Below, piece after piece: positions 40,050-49,034 of a stretch of 64,000 nucleotides of DNA. Under the pieces are notes generated by a model. It ran no database searches. It had not been told where the DNA came from and saw only the letters and a program-made list of their open reading frames with translations. Source of the DNA: an uncultured Flavobacteriaceae bacterium. Its GTDB lineage: Bacteria > Bacteroidota > Bacteroidia > Flavobacteriales > Flavobacteriaceae. Positions within the stretch are counted from its first letter, which is position 1. Each line of letters opens with the position of its first letter. The stretch lies in the NCBI GenBank assembly GCA_947503005.1, contig CANNCA010000002.1, forward strand, positions 310,001-374,000. Reading direction: 5' to 3'. The position numbers were made by a program, and so were the translations under genes.

Positions 40050-41560
40050 ACCGATAGCTCCTTTTTCTTTTTTCTAAACAATGCTGTAATAAAATCAAAT
40101 ATACGACCAAAAGCCATTAAGCCTTTATCCGCCGTCGCTCTTTTGGTCAAAGAAATGCCTAAAGGCAGCATGATAAGGGTTGGCGTCCATGCGCCTAAAA
40201 TTGGATGTATATTACCTTTGTAGGAATAATTTTCTGCAAACACGCCTAAAAAATAATAGACCAAGAATAAAATAATAGCAACGACCATAGGCAAACCTAA
40301 TCCTCCTTTTCGGATGATGGCTCCTAAAGGTGCACCTACAAAAAACAGAATGATACACGAAAAGGCCAAAGCAAATTTCTCATGCGTTGCATAAACATGT
40401 CTTCGATGTATTTCGTAGCGTTTGTCAAGCTCGTTTTTCTTTCCTCGAACAGAAGTCAGTATATTGGAAGTATTACTCTTCGCAGAATTGATTAATTGAA
40501 CTTGTTGCCACTCTGGATAAAGACCAACAAGATCTTCAATGATTCTAGTGCCATTCGCAGCTTCCATCATTTTAATTGGATTCTCCAACGCATAAAGGCT
40601 GTCTTTTAATGAAATTTTAGCCTTTGTTTGCGTACTATCTTTGGAAGCAATTTCGGCAAACGCTCCCATTTTGGTTGAAAGTACGTTTTTGGAAAACGCT
40701 CTTACAATTCTCAAATTATCCTTTTTTAGGGAGTCGATATCTTTCCGCAGCCGCGAAACGTTTTTCATTTTTTCGGTTCGCGTATCACGCTCTTCTTCTA
40801 AATCTACATTATTGAATTCTGAAAGGTCGATATTCATGGTATAGGTTTCAAAAGTTCCTTTGGCGAAAGGATGCTTTAATTTACCTTGACCTTTGGTCTG
40901 AACATTCTGATAGAGATGACCGTCGTTAAGTACCAACTGGATAATATCAGACTTCTTGCTACTGATCAATTCGCCTTTGTTTGACTTAATAACCCTGTAG
41001 TTGATATTGGTAGGAGTCTTTTGATGGATAATCACATTCTCTAAAAAGCGGTCATTTTCGCCATACTTATTATCAACCTTTATATTCATGTCAGCGCTTT
41101 CAAAGTCACTAAACACTCCCTCGGCAATGGCCACAGCCGGCTTTAGTTTGGCAATGTTTCTTCTGAGATTGAAAATTTTCTGTTCTGAGGCAGGTATGAC
41201 ACTGTTGGCAAACCAAAATGTACCTATGCCAAGAAAAAAAATAAAGATGATGATAGGCAGCATAGATCTTTGCAACGAAATACCCGATGCTTTCATCGCT
41301 GCGAACTCATAATTTTCAGCGAACGTACCAAAAGTTAAAATAGAGGAAAGCAATACGGTGAGGGGGAGTACCTTTTCGGTAAGTTCGGGCATTTTATAGA
41401 AAAAGAACTTTCCTATAATCATCATATCGAGTCCTCTACCTGCAAGGTCATCAATAAAAAGCCAAATCGATTGGAAAATGAAAATAAGCATCATTATCGC
41501 AAACGAACTGAACAAATTGAATAAAAATCGCGATAAAATATATCGGTCTAGAATCCTCAC
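40046..41560 (-). CDS. LptF/LptG-type permease (YjgP/YjgQ family)
   Basis: 504-aa inner-membrane protein of the lipopolysaccharide transport complex. An N-terminal bundle (RILDRYILSRFLFNLFSSF, IMMLIFIFQSIWLFIDDL) and MPELTEKVLPLTVLLSSILTF with FAENYEFAAMKASGIS are diagnostic of LptF/LptG, followed by a long periplasmic beta-jellyroll region (about 120-385) and three C-terminal membrane helices. It works with LptB in the cytoplasm to extract LPS. Part of the minus-strand operon, 9 bp after lolA and overlapping rib by 4 bp. Confidence 0.9.
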   Translation of the reverse strand: MRILDRYILSRFLFNLFSSFAIMMLIFIFQSIWLFIDDLAGRGLDMMIIGKFFFYKMPELTEKVLPLTVLLSSILTFGTFAENYEFAAMKASGISLQRSMLPIIIFIFFLGIGTFWFANSVIPASEQKIFNLRRNIAKLKPAVAIAEGVFSDFESADMNIKVDNKYGENDRFLENVIIHQKTPTNINYRVIKSNKGELISSKKSDIIQLVLNDGHLYQNVQTKGQGKLKHPFAKGTFETYTMNIDLSEFNNVDLEEERDTRTEKMKNVSRLRKDIDSLKKDNLRIVRAFSKNVLSTKMGAFAEIASKDSTQTKAKISLKDSLYALENPIKMMEAANGTRIIEDLVGLYPEWQQVQLINSAKSNTSNILTSVRGKKNELDKRYEIHRRHVYATHEKFALAFSCIILFFVGAPLGAIIRKGGLGLPMVVAIILFLVYYFLGVFAENYSYKGNIHPILGAWTPTLIMLPLGISLTKRATADKGLMAFGRIFDFITALFRKKKKELSV

Positions 41561-41569
41561 TTTAGTGCC

Positions 41570-42214
41570 TTAATTCCTTATGATGTAGTACCCTTCGTCT
41601 TTGTACTTGGCTTCATCAAAGGTAAATAAGGTTTTTGACAAAGGTTGATCTGTTTTAAAAGAATTAACAGTAATGGTCGTAGTAGTACCATTTTTGCCCG
41701 TCTCAATGATTTTATAAATATGCTTGGTCTCGATATCGATACCCATTAGAATGGACTTAATTTCCGTGTTAGAGTCAATAGGGATTAATTTCACATACTG
41801 AATTTTTCTCCCTTGTACGTTTTGAAGAATATCCCAACTGTAAGTATGACCTTCTTTATAAAAGGTCAACATTTTTGTGGGTGTGAACGTATTTGCATCA
41901 TCCGACTTATCTTCGATGGTCACTTCCTCATTCTCTGGGATGATGGTATAAACTTTGGTGCCATCGTACAGTTGCTTGGTGCCAAAAAGATCACCTAAAT
42001 ATTTATCACCTTGTAAGGTAACGGTACCTCTAGTTTCCGAATTGATATCGGCCTCTGTGTTTTTTAAATCAAATCGAAAATCGACGAAAATGTTCTCATA
42101 ACCCGAAACTTTAGCATATACATCGTCAAGTAGGGCTTTTGCCTTATCCGAGTTTTGAGCATTACTAAAAGATGTAACTACTAATGCAATTACTAAAAAT
42201 AAATACTTCTTCAT
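41570..42214 (-). CDS. LolA-like outer-membrane lipoprotein carrier
   Basis: 214-aa periplasmic protein. The signal peptide (MKKYLFLVIALVVTSFSNAQ) leads to the LolA fold: AKALLDDVYAKVSGYENIFVDFRF, RGTVTLQGDKYLGDL, QLYDGTKVYTIIPENEEVTI and SILMGIDIETKHIYKIIETGKNG. It accepts lipoproteins from the Lol ABC transporter and carries them to the outer membrane, an important task in a lineage with many lipoproteins. It lies between ftsK (6 bp away) and the LptF-type gene, consistent with an envelope-biogenesis operon. Confidence 0.9.
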   Translation of the reverse strand: MKKYLFLVIALVVTSFSNAQNSDKAKALLDDVYAKVSGYENIFVDFRFDLKNTEADINSETRGTVTLQGDKYLGDLFGTKQLYDGTKVYTIIPENEEVTIEDKSDDANTFTPTKMLTFYKEGHTYSWDILQNVQGRKIQYVKLIPIDSNTEIKSILMGIDIETKHIYKIIETGKNGTTTTITVNSFKTDQPLSKTLFTFDEAKYKDEGYYIIRN

Positions 42215-42220
42215 TTCTTA

Positions 42221-44593
42221 TTAGTTTAATTCGTTGTTCAACAGTTGGTCTAGAGCTACTAAATCTGGCACCAAAACCTGTCGGGCTTTACTACCTTCAA
42301 ACGGACCCACGATACCCGCAGCCTCTAATTGATCTACAATTCTACCGGCACGATTATAGCCCAACTTCAATTTTCTTTGGATAAGCGAAGCGGAACCCTG
42401 CTGCGCAGTTACTATAACTTCAGCTGCATCACGGAACAATGCATCGCGATCCGCAATATCATAATCAATACCTGTGCCAGAATCTTCACCAACATACTCA
42501 GGAAGCATATGTGCACTCGGATATGCTCGTTGAGACCCAATATAATCGGTTATTTTGGCTACTTCGGGAGTGTCGACAAAGGCGCATTGAATACGTGTGA
42601 CGTCATTTCCTTGGGTGTAAAGCATATCTCCTCGACCAATCAATTGGTCGGCACCTTGGGCATCTAAAATTGTTCTCGAGTCAATTTTTGATGTAACTCG
42701 AAACGCAATTCGGGCCGGGAAGTTGGCCTTTATAATACCCGTAATCACATTTACAGATGGGCGTTGTGTTGCAATTATTAAATGGATGCCAATGGCCCTG
42801 GCCAATTGTGCTAGACGTGCTATGGGCGTTTCTACTTCCTTTCCAGCGGTCATGATTAAATCCGCAAACTCATCGATGACCAATACAATATAAGGCAAGA
42901 ACATATGCCCATCGTTAGGATTTAGCTTTCTTGCTTTAAATTTTGTGTTATACTCCTTGATATTTCGAACCATGGCCAGCTTCAATAGTTCGTACCTATT
43001 GTCCATTTCGATACAAAGCGAGTTCAAGGTGTGAATTACCTTTGTATTATCGGTGATAATTGCATCTTCTGAATCTGGTAACTTCGCTAAAAAATGACGT
43101 TCAATTTTGTTGAAAAGCGTTAATTCGACCTTTTTTGGGTCAATCAAAACGAATTTTACCTCCGCAGGATGTTTTTTATACAATAAGGAGGTCAACACGG
43201 CATTTAGTCCAACGGATTTACCTTGGCCTGTAGCACCTGCCATTAAAAGGTGTGGCATTTTGGCCAAATCGACAACAAAAGTTTCGTTGCTGATTGTTTT
43301 TCCAAATGCAATGGGAAGTTGCATTTCGGCTTTTTGAAACTTGCTCGAAGCAATGACCGACCGCATTGAAACGATGGTTGCATTTTTATTGGGAACCTCA
43401 ATACCAATAGTTCCCTTACCAGGAATAGGAGCAATAATACGTATGCCCAATGCTGCTAATGACAATGCAATATCATCTTCCAGGTTTTTGATTTTGGAAA
43501 TACGAACACCGGCCTCAGGTACAATTTCGTAAAGTGTAACAGTGGGTCCAATTGTTGCTTTGATTTGAGCGATTCCTATTTTATAGTTGTTTAGTGTACT
43601 AACGATTTTGTTCTTGTTCTCTTCCAGTTCTTCTTGGTTGATTGTAATTCCTCCAGTAACTCCATGTTGGTCAAGCAAATCCATGGTGGGGAACTTGTAG
43701 TTGCCCAATTCTAAGGTAGGGTCGAATTCCCCAAAATCATCCACTAGCTTATCTGCAATATTGTCTATTTCTTCTTTTTCCTCTATCACTTTCTCGACTT
43801 CCATGGCCAATTCTTCTTTTGGCTCTTCTTTCGAAGGGGTGATTTCCATTTTTTCCGTAACCGTTACCATCGGCTCTTTCTCTAAAGGAGGAATATCTTC
43901 TTTATGGGTGTAGGTATCAATTACAACAGGCGTCTCATCTTCTGGGTCCAAGGTAACAGTGGAACCTGTATCTATCTTACTTCCTTTAAGACCTTCTTTT
44001 AAATCTGAAGACTTTCTTTGAAAATAACTTCCGATTCCCTCTGGGGAAAAATTGAAAAGACGCACCATAATCAGGATTAATCCGAAAATCAAAAGCAGCA
44101 TTACGCCTATTTTACCCGTGTAATCTTGTAGGAAATCGTTCATCTCAAATCCAACGAGTCCACCTAAGAGTGGCTGTGTGTAAGCAAAAAAACCTAGTGC
44201 AATGGAAATCCAAATCATGAAGACCAAGCCCCAAATCCATTTTTTGAGCATTCCTTTTTGTTCCAAACCTAAAAACATATAAAGGCCGCTAAGACATAGT
44301 AAAACAGGAAGGACTAAGGTGGCAATTCCAAATCCCTTATAAACAAAAAAATGGCTTATCGAAGCCCCAAACTTGTTCAGTAGGTTTTTAGCTTGTTCGT
44401 TTCTGTCGTGAAACTCGGAGAGCAGACTTTGGTCGTCTTGCCAATTGAAGAAAAAAGAGATAAAAGAAAAGAACAGGGCAATGCTGAAAAGCATCAAAAG
44501 GCTTCCCAGTATAATTTTATTTTGCTTGGATAATTTATAAGACCTTGGTTTTTTGGCAGGTTTCGCCTTGGTCTTTTTCACCTTCTTTGCCAT
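42221..44593 (-). CDS. ftsK: FtsK/SpoIIIE-family DNA translocase
   Basis: 790-aa septal DNA pump that clears and dimer-resolves chromosomes at division. A Lys-rich N terminus and about four membrane helices (20-180) are followed by an acidic linker (230-290), the alpha domain, and the motor with Walker A GATGQGKSVGLNA and Walker B YIVLVIDEFADLI. The C-terminal gamma winged-helix (SASLIQRKLKLGYNRAGRIV, then EAAGIVGPFEGSKARQV) recognises KOPS-type polar sequences. Length is on the short side but all domains are present. It is in the tpx-to-rib operon. Confidence 0.95.
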   Translation of the reverse strand: MAKKVKKTKAKPAKKPRSYKLSKQNKIILGSLLMLFSIALFFSFISFFFNWQDDQSLLSEFHDRNEQAKNLLNKFGASISHFFVYKGFGIATLVLPVLLCLSGLYMFLGLEQKGMLKKWIWGLVFMIWISIALGFFAYTQPLLGGLVGFEMNDFLQDYTGKIGVMLLLIFGLILIMVRLFNFSPEGIGSYFQRKSSDLKEGLKGSKIDTGSTVTLDPEDETPVVIDTYTHKEDIPPLEKEPMVTVTEKMEITPSKEEPKEELAMEVEKVIEEKEEIDNIADKLVDDFGEFDPTLELGNYKFPTMDLLDQHGVTGGITINQEELEENKNKIVSTLNNYKIGIAQIKATIGPTVTLYEIVPEAGVRISKIKNLEDDIALSLAALGIRIIAPIPGKGTIGIEVPNKNATIVSMRSVIASSKFQKAEMQLPIAFGKTISNETFVVDLAKMPHLLMAGATGQGKSVGLNAVLTSLLYKKHPAEVKFVLIDPKKVELTLFNKIERHFLAKLPDSEDAIITDNTKVIHTLNSLCIEMDNRYELLKLAMVRNIKEYNTKFKARKLNPNDGHMFLPYIVLVIDEFADLIMTAGKEVETPIARLAQLARAIGIHLIIATQRPSVNVITGIIKANFPARIAFRVTSKIDSRTILDAQGADQLIGRGDMLYTQGNDVTRIQCAFVDTPEVAKITDYIGSQRAYPSAHMLPEYVGEDSGTGIDYDIADRDALFRDAAEVIVTAQQGSASLIQRKLKLGYNRAGRIVDQLEAAGIVGPFEGSKARQVLVPDLVALDQLLNNELN

Positions 44594-44655
44594 TCATTGG
44601 TAGATTCTGGGGGTAAAAATACAAATTTCGAATAGAAGGAGATTCGATTTGACGT

Positions 44656-45021
44656 TCAAAAAATCTTCGGGAGATAAATGATTAATCCTATAATAGTCGC
44701 CGCAATGGACACCAGCATTACAGCACCAGCCGATACGTCTTTGATGGTGCCAATTTTTTTGTCAAATTCCGGTTGTACGTAATCTGCCATTTTTTCAATA
44801 GCGGTATTTAAACCTTCAGCGCCCATAATTACAGCAATGGTTAAAATTTGGACTGACCATTCTGTGTTTGAAATTTCGAAGAAGAAACCCGCAGCGGTCA
44901 TGACAAGAGCAATAAAAACTTGTACTTTAATACTTGCTTCGGTACGAATCAAAAGAAGGGCTCCGCGTAATGCGAAGCCCACACTTCTAATCCTGTTTTT
45001 TATGAAAGATTCCTTAGGCAT
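44656..45021 (-). CDS. Diacylglycerol/undecaprenol kinase (DgkA family)
   Basis: 121-aa integral membrane kinase with three transmembrane helices. The family signature EGLNTAIEKMADYVQP (residues about 65-80) and the following KKIGTIKDVSAGAVMLVSIAA carry the conserved Glu, Asn, Asp and Lys-Asp residues of the active site. It recycles diacylglycerol or undecaprenol by ATP-dependent phosphorylation for phospholipid or cell-wall synthesis. Its start overlaps the end of tpx by 8 bp. A 62-bp gap separates it from ftsK. Confidence 0.92.
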   Translation of the reverse strand: MPKESFIKNRIRSVGFALRGALLLIRTEASIKVQVFIALVMTAAGFFFEISNTEWSVQILTIAVIMGAEGLNTAIEKMADYVQPEFDKKIGTIKDVSAGAVMLVSIAATIIGLIIYLPKIF

Positions 45022-45520
45022 TTTCTAGTGCATCTATGGCAGCACTGTAATTGGGTTCGTCAACAATTTCCGGTACTTGCTCCGTATGAATTACTTTTCC
45101 GTTTTCATCAAGTACTACAATAGCTCTTGAATGCAGGCTCTGCAATGGTCCATCAGTAAACTCTACTTGATAAGTCTTTCCGAAATTACCATCCCTGAAA
45201 TCCGAAAGCATTTCTACATTTTCAATTCCTTCTGCACCGCAAAAACGCGCTTGGGCGAAGGGAAGGTCTTTTGAAATACAGAGTACCACCGTATTGTCTA
45301 GTTCAGCTGCCTTTTTATTGAATTCCCGAACTGAAGTGGCACAAGTACCTGTATCAATGCTTGGGAAAATATTCATCACCACTTTTTTTCCTTTATAATC
45401 CTCCAGTGTTGCTGTAGATAAATCACCTTTTGTCAGTGTAAAATTCTGGGCATTATTACCAGCAGAAGGCAAAGTGCCCAAAGTGTGTATTGTATTTCCA
45501 TGTAATGTTATCGTCGCCAT
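45014..45520 (-). CDS. tpx: Thiol peroxidase Tpx
   Basis: 168-aa 2-Cys peroxiredoxin of the Tpx family. FPSIDTGTCATS holds the peroxidatic Cys60 and ARFCGAEGIE the resolving Cys94, the spacing known from E. coli Tpx. It detoxifies alkyl hydroperoxides, with thioredoxin as reductant. It heads the minus-strand run tpx-dgk-ftsK-lolA-lptF-rib, and its last 8 bp overlap the kinase gene. Confidence 0.95.
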   Translation of the reverse strand: MATITLHGNTIHTLGTLPSAGNNAQNFTLTKGDLSTATLEDYKGKKVVMNIFPSIDTGTCATSVREFNKKAAELDNTVVLCISKDLPFAQARFCGAEGIENVEMLSDFRDGNFGKTYQVEFTDGPLQSLHSRAIVVLDENGKVIHTEQVPEIVDEPNYSAAIDALENA

Positions 45521-45593
45521 TTTTTATGATTATTGATTCTCAGCGAAATTAAAAAATTATGAAGCAACATGTTCAACTTAGTGTAAATTTAAA

Positions 45594-47084
45594 TTACCTG
45601 GTTATAGTATCGCTAAGTTGGCGGATTTTGATTCCCAGACCCGCGAAAATGAGTGTCATAATAGGGCTTAACCAGTTAAAAATTGCAAAGAACATATAGT
45701 CAAATACGCTAACTCCGAGAACACCACTGTGATATGCTCCACAGGTATTCCATGGGATCAAGACAGAAGTGACGGTTCCTGAGTCTTCTAATGTCCTACT
45801 TAGATTTTCGGGCGCAAGATTACGATCAGCATATGCCTTAGCGAACATTTTTCCTGGAACCACAATGGCCAAATATTGATCTGATGCGGTAACATTTAAA
45901 GCGAGACAACTTCCTACTGTACTTGCAAAAAGCCCAAATGTAGTTTTAGCCATACCCAACAAGGATTTGGTAATTCTTGAAAGTGCACCGATACCATCCA
46001 TAATACCGCCAAAAACCATGGCGCATACAATCAACCAAATGGTTCCGAGCATTCCGGCCATTCCTTTTGCAGAGAATAAGTCACTTAGTGCCGCATTATC
46101 CGAAGCCACTGAAGTCTTAACAGTAATCGCGTTCAATATTCCTTTATAACCCGATTCAAAATTCAGAATTTCATTCCCACCAATGGTGGCGACCACCCCA
46201 GGTTGAAAAATCAGTGCAAAAATGCCACCTAGAAGGGTTCCAATTAGTAGTGCCAATAAGGGCGGTGCCTTCTTCACAATAAGTAATATTACCACAACAG
46301 GCACCAAAAACAACCACGGAGTAATGTTGAAACTTTTTTCTATAGAAGCTAAAATAGCCTCGGTATCAGCCGTACCACTTGTGTCAATGGTAAAACCCAA
46401 AATGATAAAAACTGTAAGCGTTACCAGAATTGTGGGCACGGTGGTAATGGTCATGTATTTGATATGACTGAACAGTTCGCCTCCGGCCATGGCAGGTGCC
46501 AAATTCGTCGTATCACTTAACGGAGATAATTTATCACCAAAATAGGCGCCAGAAAGAACAGCTCCAGCGGTCATACCTAGCGAAATGCCCAGTGCATCAC
46601 CAATACCGATGAGAGCGATACCAACTGTAGCAGAAGTCGTCCAAGAACTACCGGTCGCAATTGAGATAATCGCACAAATAATGACGCATGCAGCTAGAAA
46701 TATTGTGGGATTGAGAATTTGCAATCCGTAATAGATCATAGCTGGAATGATTCCGCTAATCAGCCAAGTACCTGATAAAGCACCTACCATTAAAAGAATG
46801 AGCAAAGCTCCCGTAGTAGACTTCACATTTTCGGCCACTTCGGCCATCATTTGTTTGTACGAAACTTTGTTGAAGAACCCGACTATAGCAGCAACCGCGC
46901 CCCCCAAAAGCAAGATAAATTGGTTCGAACCACTTAAGGCATCGTCTCCAAAAACAAATACATTGTAAGCCAACATACCTACAAGAACAAATACGGGTAA
47001 GAGTGCCTCCCAAATATTCAGTTCTATATTTTCTACGATGTTTTCGTTTTCTCGATGCTTGTTCTTTTTTTTCTGGTCTGCCAT
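45594..47084 (-). CDS. NhaC-family Na+/H+ antiporter
   Basis: 496-aa membrane protein with about 11-12 hydrophobic segments. Family landmarks: EALLPVFVLVGMLAYNVFVFG, GALSGTWLISGIIPAMIYYG, SIATGSSWTTSATVGIALIG, AGAVLSGAYFGDKLSPLSDTTN (substrate-path Asp residues) and GGIMDGIGALSRITKSLLG. It exchanges sodium or protons, as expected for a marine organism; the malate/lactate antiporter variant MleN is a close relative and cannot be excluded. It is a single gene, 70 bp downstream of the gamma-lyase gene on the same strand. Confidence 0.92.
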   Translation of the reverse strand: MADQKKKNKHRENENIVENIELNIWEALLPVFVLVGMLAYNVFVFGDDALSGSNQFILLLGGAVAAIVGFFNKVSYKQMMAEVAENVKSTTGALLILLMVGALSGTWLISGIIPAMIYYGLQILNPTIFLAACVIICAIISIATGSSWTTSATVGIALIGIGDALGISLGMTAGAVLSGAYFGDKLSPLSDTTNLAPAMAGGELFSHIKYMTITTVPTILVTLTVFIILGFTIDTSGTADTEAILASIEKSFNITPWLFLVPVVVILLIVKKAPPLLALLIGTLLGGIFALIFQPGVVATIGGNEILNFESGYKGILNAITVKTSVASDNAALSDLFSAKGMAGMLGTIWLIVCAMVFGGIMDGIGALSRITKSLLGMAKTTFGLFASTVGSCLALNVTASDQYLAIVVPGKMFAKAYADRNLAPENLSRTLEDSGTVTSVLIPWNTCGAYHSGVLGVSVFDYMFFAIFNWLSPIMTLIFAGLGIKIRQLSDTITR

Positions 47085-47154
47085 ATTGCGTCGGATTGGT
47101 TATCCTGTAATATTACGATTTTGACAAGGGCTGTGCAAACGAGATTTGAATGGC

Positions 47155-48372
47155 TTAAACTGAAACCATATCAGGTTTGATATTCAATTGTTTCATACAG
47201 TTTTTTATCATTTTATAAGTACGCTTGATATCATTATCTAAACCTATTGAGAAACGTATAAGCCCGTCCGAAAGCCCCATTTCTTTTTGTTCTTCCAATG
47301 GAATTTCAGAAGAAGTGGATGTGCCGGGTGCACTGAAGAGCGTTTTGTAAAAACCTAGACTTACGGCGAGATATCCAATTTTTTCGGTTTGCATGAGTTC
47401 CATTAATGCATTCGCCTTCTCTAAAGAGCTTACATCCATGGTGAGTAACCCCCCAAAACCATAATCGGCATTCATTTGCCTTTTCATGGTTTCGTGGCCG
47501 GAATGTGATTTTAGTCCGGGGTAAACGACCCGAAAACCATCTTGTTCGAATTTCTGTGCTAAGTACATCGCATTTTGACTGTGTTTTTGCATGCGTATAT
47601 GTAGTGTTCTCAAGTTCTTGAGAATGGATGCTGCCCTAAGGCTATCCAAAGTGCTCCCAAAGAGCATACCTGCTCCATTATTAACATCCTTTAAACTCAA
47701 GCAAAATTCCGTAGTACCACAAACAGCGCCGGCAACACAGTCGCTTGTACCGTTAATAAATTTTGTTAAACTATGAATTACTACATCGGCACCTAGCTTA
47801 GCAGGTGCAATGGATAGTGGGGAAAACGTATTATCCACCACCAAAGGAATATTGTACTTTTTTGCCAGTTTCGCCAGAGCCTTGATATCTGCAACCTCTA
47901 ACAACGGATTGCTGACCGATTCACAGTAAATCATCCTAGTTCTTGAGTTAATGGATTTTTCTACTACTTCTAAAGAAGTGTTATCCACGAAAGAAGTATC
48001 AATAGCAAATTTTTTGACGAAATTTTTAAGGAAAGCGTAGGTCCCGCCGTAGATGGTGCGACTACTTACAACATGGTCGCCTGCATCGCAAAGTTGCATG
48101 ATGACCGAACTTATTGCTCCCATGCCACTGGCATAGACATTCGCTGTTTCGGTACCTTCCAACGCAGCAAGAGCTTCCCCGAGGTAGAGGTTGGAAGGGG
48201 AAGAGTGACGGCTATACAAATAACAGCCTTCCGTATTTCCCTCGAAGGTATCGAACATGGTTTTAGCGGATAAAAAAGTGTAGGTGGAAGAATCGGAGAT
48301 GGAAGGGTTGATACCTCCGAATTCTCCGAAATATTGTAAATCCTGTAATTGGTTCGTAGCTTTTTTGCTCAT
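47155..48372 (-). CDS. Cys/Met-metabolism PLP enzyme (methionine gamma-lyase-like)
   Basis: 405-aa PLP enzyme of the trans-sulfuration family. Signatures: YLYSRHSSPSNLYLGEALAALEG, ASGMGAISS, RTIYGGTY, YCESVSNPLLEV, LVVDNTFSPL and IHSLTKFINGTSDCVAG with PLP-binding Lys204. It may act as methionine gamma-lyase, cystathionine gamma-lyase or gamma-synthase; the divergent Lrp/AsnC-type regulator gene (48525) favours an amino-acid catabolic role, since such pairs are common. It ends 70 bp before NhaC on the same strand. The divergent intergenic region has a 15-bp palindrome. Confidence 0.9.
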   Translation of the reverse strand: MSKKATNQLQDLQYFGEFGGINPSISDSSTYTFLSAKTMFDTFEGNTEGCYLYSRHSSPSNLYLGEALAALEGTETANVYASGMGAISSVIMQLCDAGDHVVSSRTIYGGTYAFLKNFVKKFAIDTSFVDNTSLEVVEKSINSRTRMIYCESVSNPLLEVADIKALAKLAKKYNIPLVVDNTFSPLSIAPAKLGADVVIHSLTKFINGTSDCVAGAVCGTTEFCLSLKDVNNGAGMLFGSTLDSLRAASILKNLRTLHIRMQKHSQNAMYLAQKFEQDGFRVVYPGLKSHSGHETMKRQMNADYGFGGLLTMDVSSLEKANALMELMQTEKIGYLAVSLGFYKTLFSAPGTSTSSEIPLEEQKEMGLSDGLIRFSIGLDNDIKRTYKMIKNCMKQLNIKPDMVSV

Positions 48373-48439
48373 TATACTTGATTTTTACATACTAAAATTA
48401 GTTCTACATAGTTTAATAGACAATATTTATATTATTAAT

Positions 48440-48454
48440 TAGATTTAAAATCTA
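48440..48454. promoter_or_regulatory. Palindrome TAGATTTAAAATCTA, candidate Lrp operator
   Basis: A 15-bp palindrome lies in the AT-rich divergent region between the gamma-lyase and the Lrp-type regulator, 68 bp from the first start and 71 bp from the second. Its central position suits autoregulation and control of the gamma-lyase gene. Confidence 0.55.
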
Positions 48455-48524
48455 TATATTATACTTATATTAGTTTATTATTCTATACTGCTAACAGACA
48501 TCCTTTTATAACCGAAAAAATACC

Positions 48525-48986
48525 ATGTTGAAACTAGATGAAACAGATATCAAGCTATTGTCGCTATTACAAGCGGATTGTAAGCGGACTACCGCAGCGT
48601 ATGCCAATCAATTAAATCTCTCTACAACAGCGGTCTATGAACGGATAAAACGCTTAGAAAAGTCAGGAGTGGTTTCTAGATATGTAGCACTAGTTGATAA
48701 GAAAAAAATCAACAGGGCGTTTACCGTGTTGTGCCATGTAAAATTGAGTCAGCATATCAAAGAATATGTTTTAAAGTTTGAACGGGAAGTGTTAAAACTG
48801 GATGAGGTGGTTGAATGCTATCACATCAGCGGAGACTACGATTACATTTTAAAAATACATGTAGGTGATATGGAGGCCTATCGCGAATTTATGGTCACAA
48901 AACTTACCGCAATCAACAATATTGGTAGTACCCAAAGTTCTTTCGTCATAAATGAGGTGAAGCATACGACCGCAATAGGTATGTAA
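48525..48986 (+). CDS. Lrp/AsnC-family transcriptional regulator
   Basis: 153-aa regulator. The N-terminal winged helix-turn-helix (LDETDIKLLSLLQADCKRTTA, LNLSTTAVYERIKRLEKSGVV) is followed by the RAM effector-binding domain (VECYHISGDYDYILKIHVGD, then EFMVTKLTAINNIGSTQSSF). It responds to an amino acid; given the divergent gamma-lyase gene, methionine or another sulfur amino acid is the natural guess. It is followed by the dihydrolipoyl dehydrogenase gene, which has its own -7 box. Confidence 0.94.
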   Translation: MLKLDETDIKLLSLLQADCKRTTAAYANQLNLSTTAVYERIKRLEKSGVVSRYVALVDKKKINRAFTVLCHVKLSQHIKEYVLKFEREVLKLDEVVECYHISGDYDYILKIHVGDMEAYREFMVTKLTAINNIGSTQSSFVINEVKHTTAIGM

Positions 48987-49001
48987 ACCAAAAATATATG
49001 C

Positions 49002-49009
49002 TAATTTTG
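49002..49009 (+). promoter_or_regulatory. -7 element (TAATTTTG) for lpdA
   Basis: Full TAnnTTTG match, 25 bp before the ATG at 49035. No TTG is seen at the -33 position. Confidence 0.55.
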
Positions 49010-49034
49010 CATTGCATTTAAATTAAAGATATTT

